Below are positions 35,539 to 44,424 of a DNA stretch of 64,000 nucleotides, in pieces. How positions within the stretch are numbered: the first letter of the stretch is position 1; every line of letters begins with the position of its first letter. The position numbers and the translations under genes were made by a program. Origin of the DNA: Chryseobacterium viscerum (lineage in GTDB: Bacteria > Bacteroidota > Bacteroidia > Flavobacteriales > Weeksellaceae); contig NZ_JAPDFT010000001.1 in assembly GCF_025949665.1 (NCBI RefSeq), positions 1,240,001 through 1,304,000 of the forward strand. Direction: 5' to 3'. The notes beneath the pieces were generated by a model, which was not told the DNA's origin, made no database searches, and saw only the letters and a list, made by a program, of their open reading frames with translations.

Positions 35539-37269
35539 CTATTTTACTTCAAAATAATTCAGATTGACCCCATCATTTTCAAAGAATATTCTGATGCTGT
35601 TTTCCCCTTTCTGAAGGCTGATATTTTTTACGGAAACCGTTTTCCAGTTCTCATTTCCTCCACTGGAAGCTAATGATACTGCAGCTAAAACTTTTCCTGA
35701 AGCCGTTTCAATTCTTATTTTTGAATCATTGGCGGCGGCATACCGGATGTCAAATGTATAATTTTTATCTCCTTTTGACTGAACAGTATACTGAAGCCAT
35801 TCCCCGGATTCTGTTTTTCCCACATAATACTGATTGGTGATTTTATCATTACACTTATAAATATCTACACCATCATTTCTCATTTGCTGCCCGGAGTTCC
35901 ACTCTGATCTTTTTGCCGGATCACTTACCCATAGATTAATGAAATCCTTGTCCAGATAAGCAGAACCCATTCTCCCCAAATCATATTCTGAAGCGAATAT
36001 TCTTCCCGGAACCTGATGATTTTTAAATGGTTTTGTAGAAGCATCCTTTGTCTGTCTGAACATCGCATCAATAACATCTTTTTTGATTTCCGTATTGCTC
36101 AGTTTGTAGTGGTCAGCAATCTGCATTAAAGCTTTTTTTGCATATTCCTTAGAAGGTTTTTGACCTCCGTTTTTCCAGTAGTCCAATAGCTTTTCATATT
36201 CAGGTGTGATCTTGACATTGGTGATTCCGGCAATATTATCAATTTTCTTCATCGGCCAGAATGCATATCCTATACTATGTTGATCCAAAAGCTGAATAAG
36301 TTCAGTAAACCAGACATTAGAGTTTTCACCAGTTTCACCAAGCCAGATCGGAATATTATATTTCTCCCGAAGGTCCAGGGCAAATTTCAGTGTCTGGTCA
36401 TCATTGTAATTCCAGTACTTATGAAAACTGAAAGCCATATTGTTGTCCCAGATGGCCGGCAGCCCGTTATAATTGTTTCCCCAGCCGTTTCCTTCAATAA
36501 AAATAATATGTTTTTTATCCACCTCCCTGATGGCAGCTGTGATATCCTTCTGGAGCTTCCAAAGCGGGGCATTAGACATTTCATCAGTACCGTTCGGATT
36601 TTTGCCTGTGAAATTGATATTAGGCTCATTAATCAGGTCGTAGCCTCCAATCCATGGACTGTCTTTATATCGTTCAGCCAGTTTTTTCCAAAGAGCTATG
36701 GTTTTTCTCTGATTCTCTTCATTGGCCCAAAGCGAAGGTTTGGACTTATCATTATCAGAAATATTCACATCATTTCCCTGACCGCCTGGAGCCGCGTGAA
36801 GATCAAGGATGAGGTAGATTTTATTATCAGTACACCATTGAAGCAGATCATCGGTCATTTTAAATCCTTCTTCCAGCCATGTATCTTTTCCTTTTACTGA
36901 TTCTTTTTCAATCGGAAGCGTGTAAAGATTATAATGCATAGGAAGTCGTATCGAATTGAATCCTGATTTTGCCAGAAAATCAATATCCTGTCTGGTGATT
37001 CCGTTTTTCAGATAAGCTTTGTAAAACTCATTCATTCCGTCTTCACCAATTAACTCAGCAATTTTCTCCTTAATTTTATATTGAGGACCGGCAAAGTCAG
37101 CCGTTTTCAGCATATAACCTTCCTGAAGCATCCAGCCGCCCGGGCCAAGACCTCTCAATTGGATATTTTCACCTTTATCATTAACGATTTTTTGCCCGGA
37201 AGTCTTTAGTAATTGTGATGTCCCAAATTGAGACAATAAAACTGCGGATAATAGAATGGCTCTTTTCAT
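35539..37269 (-). CDS. Secreted GH5 glucanase with C-terminal CBM6-like module
   Basis: 576 residues with a Sec signal peptide (MKRAILLSAVLLSQFGTSQ). The glycoside hydrolase family 5 barrel spans about 25-380: FNSIRLPMHYNLY, ILDLHAAPGGQ, acid/base Glu215 in DLINEPN, FSFHKYW and nucleophile Glu312 in WLGETGE. After a linker, about 430-576 is a jelly-roll carbohydrate-binding module of the CBM6/CBM35 kind (RIFASEYDLGRMGSAY, GEWLQYTVQSKGDKNYTFDI, and NSIRIFFENDGVNLNYFEV). GH5 members act on beta-1,4 or beta-1,3 glucans and mannans; substrate cannot be fixed, but the ILDLHAAPGGQ loop is seen in exo-1,3-glucanase-like subfamilies. No T9SS tail, so it may stay in the periplasm or use another export route. 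Confidence 0.87.
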   Translation of the reverse strand: MKRAILLSAVLLSQFGTSQLLKTSGQKIVNDKGENIQLRGLGPGGWMLQEGYMLKTADFAGPQYKIKEKIAELIGEDGMNEFYKAYLKNGITRQDIDFLAKSGFNSIRLPMHYNLYTLPIEKESVKGKDTWLEEGFKMTDDLLQWCTDNKIYLILDLHAAPGGQGNDVNISDNDKSKPSLWANEENQRKTIALWKKLAERYKDSPWIGGYDLINEPNINFTGKNPNGTDEMSNAPLWKLQKDITAAIREVDKKHIIFIEGNGWGNNYNGLPAIWDNNMAFSFHKYWNYNDDQTLKFALDLREKYNIPIWLGETGENSNVWFTELIQLLDQHSIGYAFWPMKKIDNIAGITNVKITPEYEKLLDYWKNGGQKPSKEYAKKALMQIADHYKLSNTEIKKDVIDAMFRQTKDASTKPFKNHQVPGRIFASEYDLGRMGSAYLDKDFINLWVSDPAKRSEWNSGQQMRNDGVDIYKCNDKITNQYYVGKTESGEWLQYTVQSKGDKNYTFDIRYAAANDSKIRIETASGKVLAAVSLASSGGNENWKTVSVKNISLQKGENSIRIFFENDGVNLNYFEVK

Positions 37270-37539
37270 AGTAGTTTCAATGGTTTAAAATAATAGGAGA
37301 ATATTAGAAATTATAATGAACGATGACATCATAAAATGAAACTGTATTCAGATCATTGAGTGTGTCGGATATCCATATATGTAAAACAAAATCTTTCAAT
37401 ACTTTATTGAATTATTCTTCAAATATATTATTTTTTTGTTTTGAAAAGGTTTTTTTTATTGATAAATCAGTAATTATTAATGAAAAATTTTTATTTCATT
37501 AAATAAGTAAAGCAGGAATTAGCTAAATAATTCTACAGC

Positions 37540-37620
37540 TTCATCAAATCGATTAAAAATCGATTTAACCTTTGCTTACTTAAAATAATGTGTAACTAAA
37601 ATTGAAACCTTTGCGTTTTA
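37540..37620 (+). repeat. Dispersed ~80-bp repeat, copy A
   Basis: From TTCATCAAATCGATT through AAAATCGATTT, CTTTGCTTACTTAAAATAAT and CTTTGCGTTTTA. It matches the reverse complement of 45031-45110 over its whole length with about a dozen differences. Contains an inner ATCGATT/AATCGAT palindrome. Confidence 0.8.
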
Positions 37621-37647
37621 AAACTAATAATAACATTAGAAATTAAA

Positions 37648-37689
37648 AATGCTACCTCATAATCATTCTTTTGATTATAAGATAGCATT
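37648..37689 (-). terminator. Terminator of the Gfo/Idh/MocA gene
   Basis: 18-bp stem AATGCTATCTTATAATCA (minus strand) with two G-T pairs, six-base loop, followed by TTTTTAATTT. Confidence 0.75.
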
Positions 37690-37727
37690 GTATGTATGGC
37701 TGCCATAAAAACAGCATATTTTTATTC

Positions 37728-38690
37728 TTAGCTGATCAGCCTCATGATTTCCAAAGCAACTTTCAATGCTTCAGTTCCGTCTTCAAGAGAAACCTCTACA
37801 TTTTTACCGCCTGTAATGGCATCCGCAAAAGAATTCAATTCATCCAGAATAGCATTGTTGGACTGAATATTTGGGTATTCAAACAGAATCTGATTCTTTT
37901 CTCCATCCGCATTTTCAATGATCATATCAAATGGAGTAGGGTTTTCAGGAGCATCCTTCATTCTGATCACTTCAGCCTTTTTCTCAAGGAAATCTACAGA
38001 GATATAAGCATCTTTCTGGAAGAATCTGCTTTTTCTCATGGCTTTCATAGAAATTCTGGAAGTGGTAAGGTTGGCCACACATCCGTTTTCAAACTCTATT
38101 CTTGCATTGGCAATATCCGGAGTCTTGCTTACCACACAAACACCGCTTGCATGGATATTTTTAACCTTAGATTTAGCCATGCTCAACAGAATATCCAGAT
38201 CATGGATCATAAGGTCAAGTACTACAGAAACATCTGTCCCGCGGGGATTAAATTCTGCCAGTCTGTGTATTTCAATGAACATAGGATTGCTGATATATTC
38301 CTTAGTGGCAATAAAAGCCGGATTGTATCTTTCAACGTGTCCTACCTGTGCTTTGATCCCTTTTTCCTGGCATAAACGTAAAATTTCTTCTGCCTGCTCA
38401 AGAGTCTGTGTTACCGGTTTTTCAATAAAGAAATGAAGACCTTTTTCGATAGCTTTTAGAGCATAATCATAATGATAAACTGTAGGAGTGACAATATCAA
38501 GCATGTCAATCTGCTCAAGCAACTCATCAAAATTTTCAAAATATTTATATCCGAATTCGGCCTCTAATTTCTTTCCGTTTTCAACATCTTTATCATGGAA
38601 ACCTACAAATTCATATCTATCTGATTGATTAAGAAGTTTTAAATGTATTTTTCCCAAGTGTCCGGCACCTACCAAACCTGCTTTTAACAT
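37728..38690 (-). CDS. Gfo/Idh/MocA family NAD(P)-dependent oxidoreductase
   Basis: 320 residues. N-terminal Rossmann fold MLKAGLVGAGHLGKIHLKLL; the family's EKP motif in HFFIEKPVTQTLEQAEEI supplies the catalytic-site Lys; VGHVERYNPAF and DLMIHDLDILLSM (with His near the active site) follow in the C-terminal domain. Members oxidise or reduce sugars, inositols or related compounds; substrate unknown. The start at 38690 places the nucleotide-binding strand at the N terminus; an in-frame ATG 17 codons earlier gives an unlikely extension. Confidence 0.9.
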   Translation of the reverse strand: MLKAGLVGAGHLGKIHLKLLNQSDRYEFVGFHDKDVENGKKLEAEFGYKYFENFDELLEQIDMLDIVTPTVYHYDYALKAIEKGLHFFIEKPVTQTLEQAEEILRLCQEKGIKAQVGHVERYNPAFIATKEYISNPMFIEIHRLAEFNPRGTDVSVVLDLMIHDLDILLSMAKSKVKNIHASGVCVVSKTPDIANARIEFENGCVANLTTSRISMKAMRKSRFFQKDAYISVDFLEKKAEVIRMKDAPENPTPFDMIIENADGEKNQILFEYPNIQSNNAILDELNSFADAITGGKNVEVSLEDGTEALKVALEIMRLIS

Positions 38691-38824
38691 AGCTGTATTA
38701 AATTTTTGTAAAGATAGTGAATGTACATTTATAAAATACATGACTTTTCACTTGAAGATATGTAAGTTTGAACACATTCAGAAATTAAAGAAATTACAGT
38801 AAATTCACGGTCTGAAAAATAACT

Positions 38825-39472
38825 ATGAAAAGGATAATTTCGATATTACTCATCTTAGGATTATGTACTGCCGGATGTATAGGAGACAGTCCATATGACC
38901 CGCAGGCTAAATGTGGAACACCGGAAAATTTGATATTTGAAAAAGGAAGTAACCAGCTTTCCTGGAACCTTATTAGCCAGGGCGAAGGATATTATGAAAT
39001 ACAGTACGGAGAGCCTGGTTTTTCTTTAGGAAAAGGAACCACAATTGTAACCAGTAAGAATTCCTATAATCTTCCATTGTATAAGGATAATAAATATGAC
39101 CTTTACGTAAGAAAAAATTGCGGAACAGCCAATGGACGGAGCAACTGGGCGGGACCTGTTACCGTTTTAGCCGGTAATACAACAACCTGTATAAAACCCG
39201 GATATGCAACGTATTCAAAAACAACTTCTTCCGTTTATTCCTCCACTTTTGATGCTACAGTAACCTGGGAAAATGATGGCATTTCTGCGTATGAAACTGT
39301 TTTGACAACCAGTTCTGTACCACCTGCGAGTGGAGAATTAGTGATTTCAGGTCAAAAAGCAATTTATATAGGATTAACTAAAACAGTGAACTATAACTTT
39401 TTTGTGAGAAAAAGATGTGCTGATAATACCTTCAGCGATTTTTACGGACCTTACCCCATAAAATGGAATTAA
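38825..39472 (+). CDS. Lipoprotein with two fibronectin type III-like repeats
   Basis: 215 residues with a lipoprotein signal (MKRIISILLILGLCTAGC). Two similar modules follow, each with a beta-sandwich pattern and paired cysteines: CGTPENLIFEKGSNQLSW to YDLYVRKNCG, and CIKPGYATYSK to YNFFVRKRCAD, both closing on an aromatic GP motif (WAGPV, FYGPYP). This resembles fibronectin type III domains of surface lipoproteins. Function unknown. Divergent from the oxidoreductase gene. Confidence 0.75.
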   Translation: MKRIISILLILGLCTAGCIGDSPYDPQAKCGTPENLIFEKGSNQLSWNLISQGEGYYEIQYGEPGFSLGKGTTIVTSKNSYNLPLYKDNKYDLYVRKNCGTANGRSNWAGPVTVLAGNTTTCIKPGYATYSKTTSSVYSSTFDATVTWENDGISAYETVLTTSSVPPASGELVISGQKAIYIGLTKTVNYNFFVRKRCADNTFSDFYGPYPIKWN

Positions 39473-39562
39473 AAAATAAGAATAAGTCAGTCATTTTTAG
39501 ACCGCTTTATTTTTTGTGGATAATTCTTTCATACGATTTCTGAAATCTAATTTCTAATTTCT

Positions 39563-39570
39563 TACTTTTG
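39563..39570 (+). promoter_or_regulatory. -7 box of pcm
   Basis: TACTTTTG ends only four bases before the pcm ATG, so the message would start at or next to the start codon (leaderless). Confidence 0.45.
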
Positions 39571-39574
39571 TCAA

Positions 39575-40225
39575 ATGCAGGATTCGTTTGTACATAAAGG
39601 AAAAAGAAAGATTTTAGTAGATTACCTTCGGCACAGAATTGGAATTTCAGACGAAAATGTACTTTCGGCAATGAGTGAAGTTCCAAGACATCTTTTTATC
39701 GAAAGTATTTTTGAAGACTTTGCCTATGAAGACAGAGCATTTCCCATTCTGGCACATCAGACCATTTCCCATCCTTCAACGGTCGCAGAACAGTCTGAGC
39801 TTCTGCAGGTAAAACCAGGCGAGAAAGTTCTGGAGATTGGCACCGGATGCGGATATCAGACTGCCGTTTTATTGGCTATGAAAGCTCATGTATATACTGT
39901 AGAAAGGCAGAAAGATCTGTTTGATTTTTCCAAAAAGAAACTCAGAGAACTTCATCTGTTTCCAAAATTTCAGAGCTTTGGAGATGGCTTTGCCGGGCTT
40001 CCTACTTTTGCTCCCTTTGATAAAATCATTGTAACCTGTGGTGCTTCCACCTTACCAACAGAGCTTTTAAAACAACTGAACGTCGGTGGAATAATGGTGA
40101 TTCCGTTGGGGCCTACCGATGAACAGGTTTTATACAGATTTACCAAAATAGGTCCTACAGAATTTGAAAAAGAAGAATTCGGAGCTTATAAATTTGTTCC
40201 GATGCTTGGAAAAACCAATCAATAA
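39575..40225 (+). CDS. pcm: Protein-L-isoaspartate O-methyltransferase
   Basis: 216 residues, normal length. Methylates isoaspartyl residues in aged proteins using S-adenosylmethionine, allowing their repair. Motifs: VPRHLFIE and AFPILAHQTISHPSTVAEQ (substrate-binding loop), SAM-binding VLEIGTGCGYQTAVLL, TVERQKDL, IIVTCGAST and LNVGGIMVIPLG. Cytoplasmic, probably monocistronic. Confidence 0.95.
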   Translation: MQDSFVHKGKRKILVDYLRHRIGISDENVLSAMSEVPRHLFIESIFEDFAYEDRAFPILAHQTISHPSTVAEQSELLQVKPGEKVLEIGTGCGYQTAVLLAMKAHVYTVERQKDLFDFSKKKLRELHLFPKFQSFGDGFAGLPTFAPFDKIIVTCGASTLPTELLKQLNVGGIMVIPLGPTDEQVLYRFTKIGPTEFEKEEFGAYKFVPMLGKTNQ

Positions 40226-40295
40226 TTATCAGGATTTAACGGAACTGATAGACCTGCTGGTCTCAAACACCAGTTCTGTTGAATACCAATTTTAT

Positions 40296-40360
40296 AAATA
40301 GGAACGGGCTTTAGTCCGTTTTTTTTATCAATAGATATTCAATTGGCTTTAGCCAAAATT
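40296..40360. repeat. Twin-hairpin repeat, copy 3
   Basis: AATAGGAACGGGCTTTAGTC closing CCGTT plus an eight-T run, then TTGGCTTTAGCCAA. The T-run after hairpin 1 would make it an efficient terminator for pcm. Confidence 0.85.
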
Positions 40361-40431
40361 TAAAATATTTTAACTCATTTCGGAATGAAAATTGGACTCA
40401 TATAATAACCCAATCACTAAAGTCTATTATT

Positions 40432-40695
40432 ATGGATACAAACAGATTCAAAGCATCACATGATTTTAGTAATCTTCAGAAAAACCTGAATAATAATCCG
40501 GGATATAGCGCAGAAAGTTATTCCCAGCAGGTAAAAGATTACATTCATGACATGAAAAGCAGGAATCAGGAAGCAACCCAACAGGGATTTATGACACAGG
40601 CTCAAAAATCTGCGAAGGAAGTTTGGACAGAAATTCAGGAAATTGCTTCTGAAGCCTGGGGGAAGAACAAAGACCATTCAGATGAAAAGAAATAA
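40432..40695 (+). CDS. Small cytoplasmic protein of unknown function
   Basis: 87 residues, hydrophilic and helical, with no signal peptide or membrane segment (MDTNRFKASHDFSNLQKNL to WGKNKDHSDEKK). A central helix (VKDYIHDMKSRNQEATQQGF, then QKSAKEVWTEIQEIASEAWG) could form a coiled coil. No family recognised. It has its own terminator 21 bases downstream and lies between pcm and a dehydrogenase gene. Confidence 0.6.
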   Translation: MDTNRFKASHDFSNLQKNLNNNPGYSAESYSQQVKDYIHDMKSRNQEATQQGFMTQAQKSAKEVWTEIQEIASEAWGKNKDHSDEKK

Positions 40696-40716
40696 TTTTT
40701 AATATTAAAGTTCAGG

Positions 40717-40747
40717 AACCTTACTTTTTGCAAGTGAGGTTTTTTAT
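40717..40747 (+). terminator. Terminator of the 87-residue protein gene
   Basis: AACCTTACTT, five-base loop, AAGTGAGGTT and a T-run; one G-T pair. Confidence 0.75.
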
Positions 40748-40769
40748 TTAGAATCATTAATCCATAACA

Positions 40770-41756
40770 ATGAAAGTCTTTATCAATAAAAGAATTCCCG
40801 AAACAGGAATTAAAATGCTGGAAGAAGCAGGATTGGAAGTTACCCTTCCCGAAAAAGAAAACCTTTCTTATGAAGAATGGCTGAGTTACTGTAAAAGTAC
40901 CGATACTATTTTAAGTATTGGAGCAGAATTTAAATATGACAGAAACTTCTTTGAATCCTGTCCGAATGTTAAAGCCATTGCTTTATATTCTGTGGGGGTT
41001 GATCATGTAGATATCAAAGAAGCTACCCAAAGGAATATTCCGGTGGGCAATACTCCTGATGTTTTGAGCAAAGCAACTTCAGATGTTGCTTTTTTACTTA
41101 TGCAGTCGGTGGCAAGAAGAGCAAGTTACAATTTCCGGAAAGTAAAAGACGGAAGCTGGGGTGCATTTGATCCTTTGGATGCTTTGGGACAGGAGCTTTA
41201 TGGAAAAACATTGGGGATTTTCGGACTGGGACGTATCGGGTATGAAATGGCTGAAAAATCAAAAAAGGCTTTTGGAATGAATATCATCTACCACAACCGC
41301 CATCATAACAAAGAAGCAGAACAGGAATTGGGAGCAGTTTATGTTTCTTTTGAAGAGCTGATCAAAAACTCAGATGTATTAAGCGTTCATGCCAATTTTA
41401 CCCCTGACCATAAAGAATTATTCAATGAGTCCATATTTGAACAGATGAAACCGGATGCTATTTTCATCAATACCGCCAGAGGAGGGTTTCACAATCAGAA
41501 AGATTTGTATCATGCATTGGTTGATAAGAAAATCTGGGGAGCAGGTCTGGATGTTACCAACCCGGAACCTATGTCTGCAGACGATCCTATTCTTGAACTT
41601 TCAAGTGTTTGCATCTTGCCACATATTGGTTCTGCTACTATTGAAGCCAGGAACGGGATGGCAAGACTGGCAGCAGGAAATATCATCGCTTTTTCAAAAA
41701 ATGAAAAAATGCCGAATTGTGCAAATCCTGATGTTTATTCTGCTCATTCATTATAA
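40770..41756 (+). CDS. D-2-hydroxyacid dehydrogenase (glyoxylate/hydroxypyruvate reductase-like)
   Basis: 328 residues. NAD(P)-dependent reduction of a 2-keto acid is expected. Motifs: YSVGVDHVDIKEATQRNIPVGNT reduced to its key part GVDHVD; NAD-binding GIFGLGRIGYEMAEK; catalytic Arg in INTARGGFHNQ, Glu in TNPEPM and His in LPHIGSATIEARNGM. These follow the order seen in the GRHPR/LdhD class. Substrate preference (glyoxylate, hydroxypyruvate or another keto acid) cannot be read from the sequence. Confidence 0.92.
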   Translation: MKVFINKRIPETGIKMLEEAGLEVTLPEKENLSYEEWLSYCKSTDTILSIGAEFKYDRNFFESCPNVKAIALYSVGVDHVDIKEATQRNIPVGNTPDVLSKATSDVAFLLMQSVARRASYNFRKVKDGSWGAFDPLDALGQELYGKTLGIFGLGRIGYEMAEKSKKAFGMNIIYHNRHHNKEAEQELGAVYVSFEELIKNSDVLSVHANFTPDHKELFNESIFEQMKPDAIFINTARGGFHNQKDLYHALVDKKIWGAGLDVTNPEPMSADDPILELSSVCILPHIGSATIEARNGMARLAAGNIIAFSKNEKMPNCANPDVYSAHSL

Positions 41757-41805
41757 CTTGGAATTATTTTTGTTCTGATTATATAAACCTAAAATCTTAA
41801 ATATC

Positions 41806-42099
41806 ATGGCACCAGAGAAAAATATTAATCAACAAAACAAGAGGTTAGAACAGATGGATTATAACCCAAATGAAGATATATTTAAGAGAGAAAAACACAT
41901 TTCGCTCGATGGAGACGGAAATCCTATTTTAGATGAAGATTTTGACGAGGATAAAATAGATAAAGGCTTAGATATTCCAGGAGCCGATAACGATGATGAA
42001 ATGGAAGAAATAGGAGAAGAAGATGAAGAGAACAACTACTGGAGTCTCAGCGATAATGAAGATGATCATGAGGAAGAAAACGATGATGTTTTAACTTAA
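41806..42099 (+). CDS. Small, strongly acidic protein of unknown function
   Basis: 97 residues, extremely acidic: DEDFDEDKIDKGLDIPG, NDDEMEEIGEEDEEN and the tail EDDHEEENDDV. No signal peptide and probably largely disordered. The DGNPILDEDFDEDKID core looks conserved rather than random. It follows the dehydrogenase by 49 bases and may share its message. No function can be proposed. Confidence 0.65.
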   Translation: MAPEKNINQQNKRLEQMDYNPNEDIFKREKHISLDGDGNPILDEDFDEDKIDKGLDIPGADNDDEMEEIGEEDEENNYWSLSDNEDDHEEENDDVLT

Positions 42100-42121
42100 A
42101 TTTTTACGTTATACGAACCAG

Positions 42122-42151
42122 CCTTATTGATATTTCAGTAAGGTTTTTTTT
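42122..42151 (+). terminator. Terminator after the acidic protein gene
   Basis: CCTTATTG, loop ATATTT, CAGTAAGG and eight Ts; one G-T pair. Confidence 0.75.
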
Positions 42152-42182
42152 ATGTTGAATAACGACTTCTCTTAGTAAGGGT

Positions 42183-42210
42183 AATTCCCCTCCTCCGGAG
42201 GAGGGGAATT
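42183..42210. repeat. Perfect 28-bp GC-rich palindrome
   Basis: AATTCCCCTCCTCC joined directly to its reverse complement. Same core as the palindrome that starts the GGTGGCAAAAATTC repeats, but here without the rest of that repeat. Confidence 0.75.
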
Positions 42211-42275
42211 GAGGTGTGTTTATTCAAATATAGTATTAATATCAAATTGTGAGATATCCTGATTCAATAATTTTG

Positions 42276-42330
42276 CTTAAACCTTAAACCTTAAACCTTA
42301 AACCTTAAACCTTAAACCTTAAACCTTAAG
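42276..42330. repeat. CCTTAAA heptamer array upstream of hutU
   Basis: Six exact CCTTAAA units, one CCTTAAG and a partial leading unit. The array ends 92 bases before the hutU start codon. The rest of this intergenic stretch holds only the palindrome and terminator listed. Confidence 0.9.
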
Positions 42331-42422
42331 CCATTTTCATCCTTTCACTTGCCTATATTTCCTAATTTGAATATCTTTAAAACTTCAAACATTGTTTAAA
42401 ACATAGACCTTTAAATAGCAAT

Positions 42423-44408
42423 ATGACATTTCAAGAACAGATACAGCAGGGGATTCCTAATCAGCTGCCACAAACAAAACCATACGAGATCAATATCAAC
42501 CATGCTCCAAAACGTAAAGAAATTTTAGGAGAAGAAGAGAAAAAACTGGCGTTGAAGAATTCATTACGTTATTTCGATCCTCAGTTTCATGCAGAACTGA
42601 TTCCTGAATTTAAGCAGGAGCTGGAAGATTATGGAAGGATTTATATGTACCGTTTCCGTCCGGATTATGAAATGAAGGCAAGACCTATCACAGATTATCC
42701 CGGAAAATCTGAGCAGGCAAAAGCCATTATGCTGATGATTCAGAATAATCTGGATTATGCAGTAGCACAGCACCCTCACGAATTGATTACTTACGGTGGA
42801 AATGGAGCTGTATTTTCAAACTGGGCCCAATATCTGCTGACGATGAAATATCTGTCAGAAATGAGTAATGAGCAGACATTGGTAATGTATTCCGGACATC
42901 CGATGGGATTGTTCCCGTCTCATAAAGATGCACCAAGAGTAGTTGTAACGAATGGAATGATGATCCCGAACTATTCTAAACCGGATGATTGGGAGAAGTT
43001 CAATGCATTAGGAGTAACCCAGTACGGGCAAATGACGGCTGGAAGTTATATGTATATTGGCCCTCAGGGGATTGTTCACGGGACAACAATTACTGCTTTG
43101 AATGCTTTCAGAAAGATCAAAAAAGAACCAAAAGGAGGACTTTTTGTTACTTCAGGATTAGGAGGGATGAGTGGTGCGCAGCCCAAAGCTGGTAATATTG
43201 CAGGTTGTGTAACTGTATGTGCGGAAGTAAATCCGAAGATTACAAAGATCCGTCATGATCAGAAATGGGTGAATGAAATTCATGAAGATCTTGATTCATT
43301 GGTGAAAAGAGTAAGAGAAGCACAGGCTAACAAAGAAACTGTTTCTCTGGCTTATCTTGGGAATATTGTTGATGTTTGGGAGAAATTCGATCAGGAAGAT
43401 TTAAGAATTGATATCGGATCAGATCAGACTTCGCTTCACAATCCTTGGGCTGGTGGTTATTATCCGGTAGGACAAAGCTTTGAAGAATCTAATACAATGA
43501 TGGCTGAAAACCCTGAATTATTCAAAGAGAAAGTTCAGGAAACGTTGAGAAGACACGCAGCAGCCATCAATAAACATACGGCGAAAGGAACTTATTTCTT
43601 TGATTACGGAAATGCCTTTTTATTGGAAGCTTCAAGAGCGGGAGCAGATGTAATGGCAGAAAATCCGACATTGGGAAGAGAATTCAAATATCCGAGTTAT
43701 GTACAGGATATTATGGGACCTATGTGTTTTGATTATGGTTTCGGGCCGTTCCGTTGGGTATGTTCCAGTGGAAACCCGGAAGATCTGCAGAAAACGGATG
43801 ATATTGCGTGTGCAGTATTGGAAGAAATGGTAAAAAACTCTCCTGAAGAGATCCAGCAGCAGATGAAAGACAACATTCAATGGATCAAAGGAGCACAGGA
43901 AAACAAACTGGTAGTAGGTTCGCAGGCGAGAATCCTTTATGCAGACGCAGAAGGAAGAATGAAGATTGCAGAAGCCTTTAATAAAGCCATTAAAAACGGA
44001 GAAATAGGACCTGTGGTATTAGGTAGAGACCATCACGATGTTTCAGGAACAGATTCTCCTTACAGAGAGACTTCCAATATTTATGACGGGTCAAGATTTA
44101 CTGCGGATATGGCTATTCACAATGTGATTGGTGACAGTTTCCGCGGGGCCACCTGGGTTTCTATTCACAATGGTGGTGGTGTAGGCTGGGGAGAAGTAAT
44201 CAATGGAGGTTTCGGAATGCTTCTTGACGGAAGCGATGATGCCGACAGAAGACTAAAGTCTATGCTTTTCTGGGACGTAAACAACGGAATCTCAAGAAGA
44301 AGCTGGGCAAGAAACGAAGGCGCTATTTTCGCCATTAAAAGAGCTATGGAAGTAGAACCGAACCTGAAAGTAACACTTCCAAACCTTGTAGACGAAAACT
44401 TATTATAA
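42423..44408 (+). CDS. hutU: Urocanate hydratase
   Basis: 661 residues, the long Bacteroidota form. Converts urocanate to 4-imidazolone-5-propionate in histidine degradation, with NAD+ as cofactor. Motifs: ELITYGGNGAVFSNWAQYLL near the N terminus, MTAGSYMYIGPQGIVHGTT, NAD-binding GLGGMSGAQPKAG, and the active-site Cys region FGPFRWVCSSGNPEDLQKTD. An HNGGGVGWGEVINGGFGMLLD segment near the end is shared by the family. The other hut genes (hutH, hutI, hutG) are not next to it, so the pathway is split. A Crp/Fnr regulator follows 16 bases later. Confidence 0.96.
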   Translation: MTFQEQIQQGIPNQLPQTKPYEININHAPKRKEILGEEEKKLALKNSLRYFDPQFHAELIPEFKQELEDYGRIYMYRFRPDYEMKARPITDYPGKSEQAKAIMLMIQNNLDYAVAQHPHELITYGGNGAVFSNWAQYLLTMKYLSEMSNEQTLVMYSGHPMGLFPSHKDAPRVVVTNGMMIPNYSKPDDWEKFNALGVTQYGQMTAGSYMYIGPQGIVHGTTITALNAFRKIKKEPKGGLFVTSGLGGMSGAQPKAGNIAGCVTVCAEVNPKITKIRHDQKWVNEIHEDLDSLVKRVREAQANKETVSLAYLGNIVDVWEKFDQEDLRIDIGSDQTSLHNPWAGGYYPVGQSFEESNTMMAENPELFKEKVQETLRRHAAAINKHTAKGTYFFDYGNAFLLEASRAGADVMAENPTLGREFKYPSYVQDIMGPMCFDYGFGPFRWVCSSGNPEDLQKTDDIACAVLEEMVKNSPEEIQQQMKDNIQWIKGAQENKLVVGSQARILYADAEGRMKIAEAFNKAIKNGEIGPVVLGRDHHDVSGTDSPYRETSNIYDGSRFTADMAIHNVIGDSFRGATWVSIHNGGGVGWGEVINGGFGMLLDGSDDADRRLKSMLFWDVNNGISRRSWARNEGAIFAIKRAMEVEPNLKVTLPNLVDENLL

Positions 44409-44424
44409 TTCATAAAATTCAGCA

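Larger units (their letters stand above)
37270..37727. other. Gene-free stretch between GH5 and the oxidoreductase gene
   Basis: No gene seen. Contains AT-rich DNA upstream of the GH5 gene (its promoter is expected here), the dispersed ~80-bp repeat at 37540-37620 and the minus-strand terminator at 37648-37689. Confidence 0.5.

Noticed and set aside
36277..36900. Plus-strand open frame of 207 codons
   Set aside because: Antisense to the GH5 catalytic domain; composition is that of a shadow frame.
37692..38436. Plus-strand open frames of 227 and 132 codons
   Set aside because: They are opposite the well-supported Gfo/Idh/MocA gene and show no family features.
42276..42330. Possible CRISPR array in the heptamer region
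   Set aside because: The unit is seven bases without spacers, so it is a simple tandem repeat.
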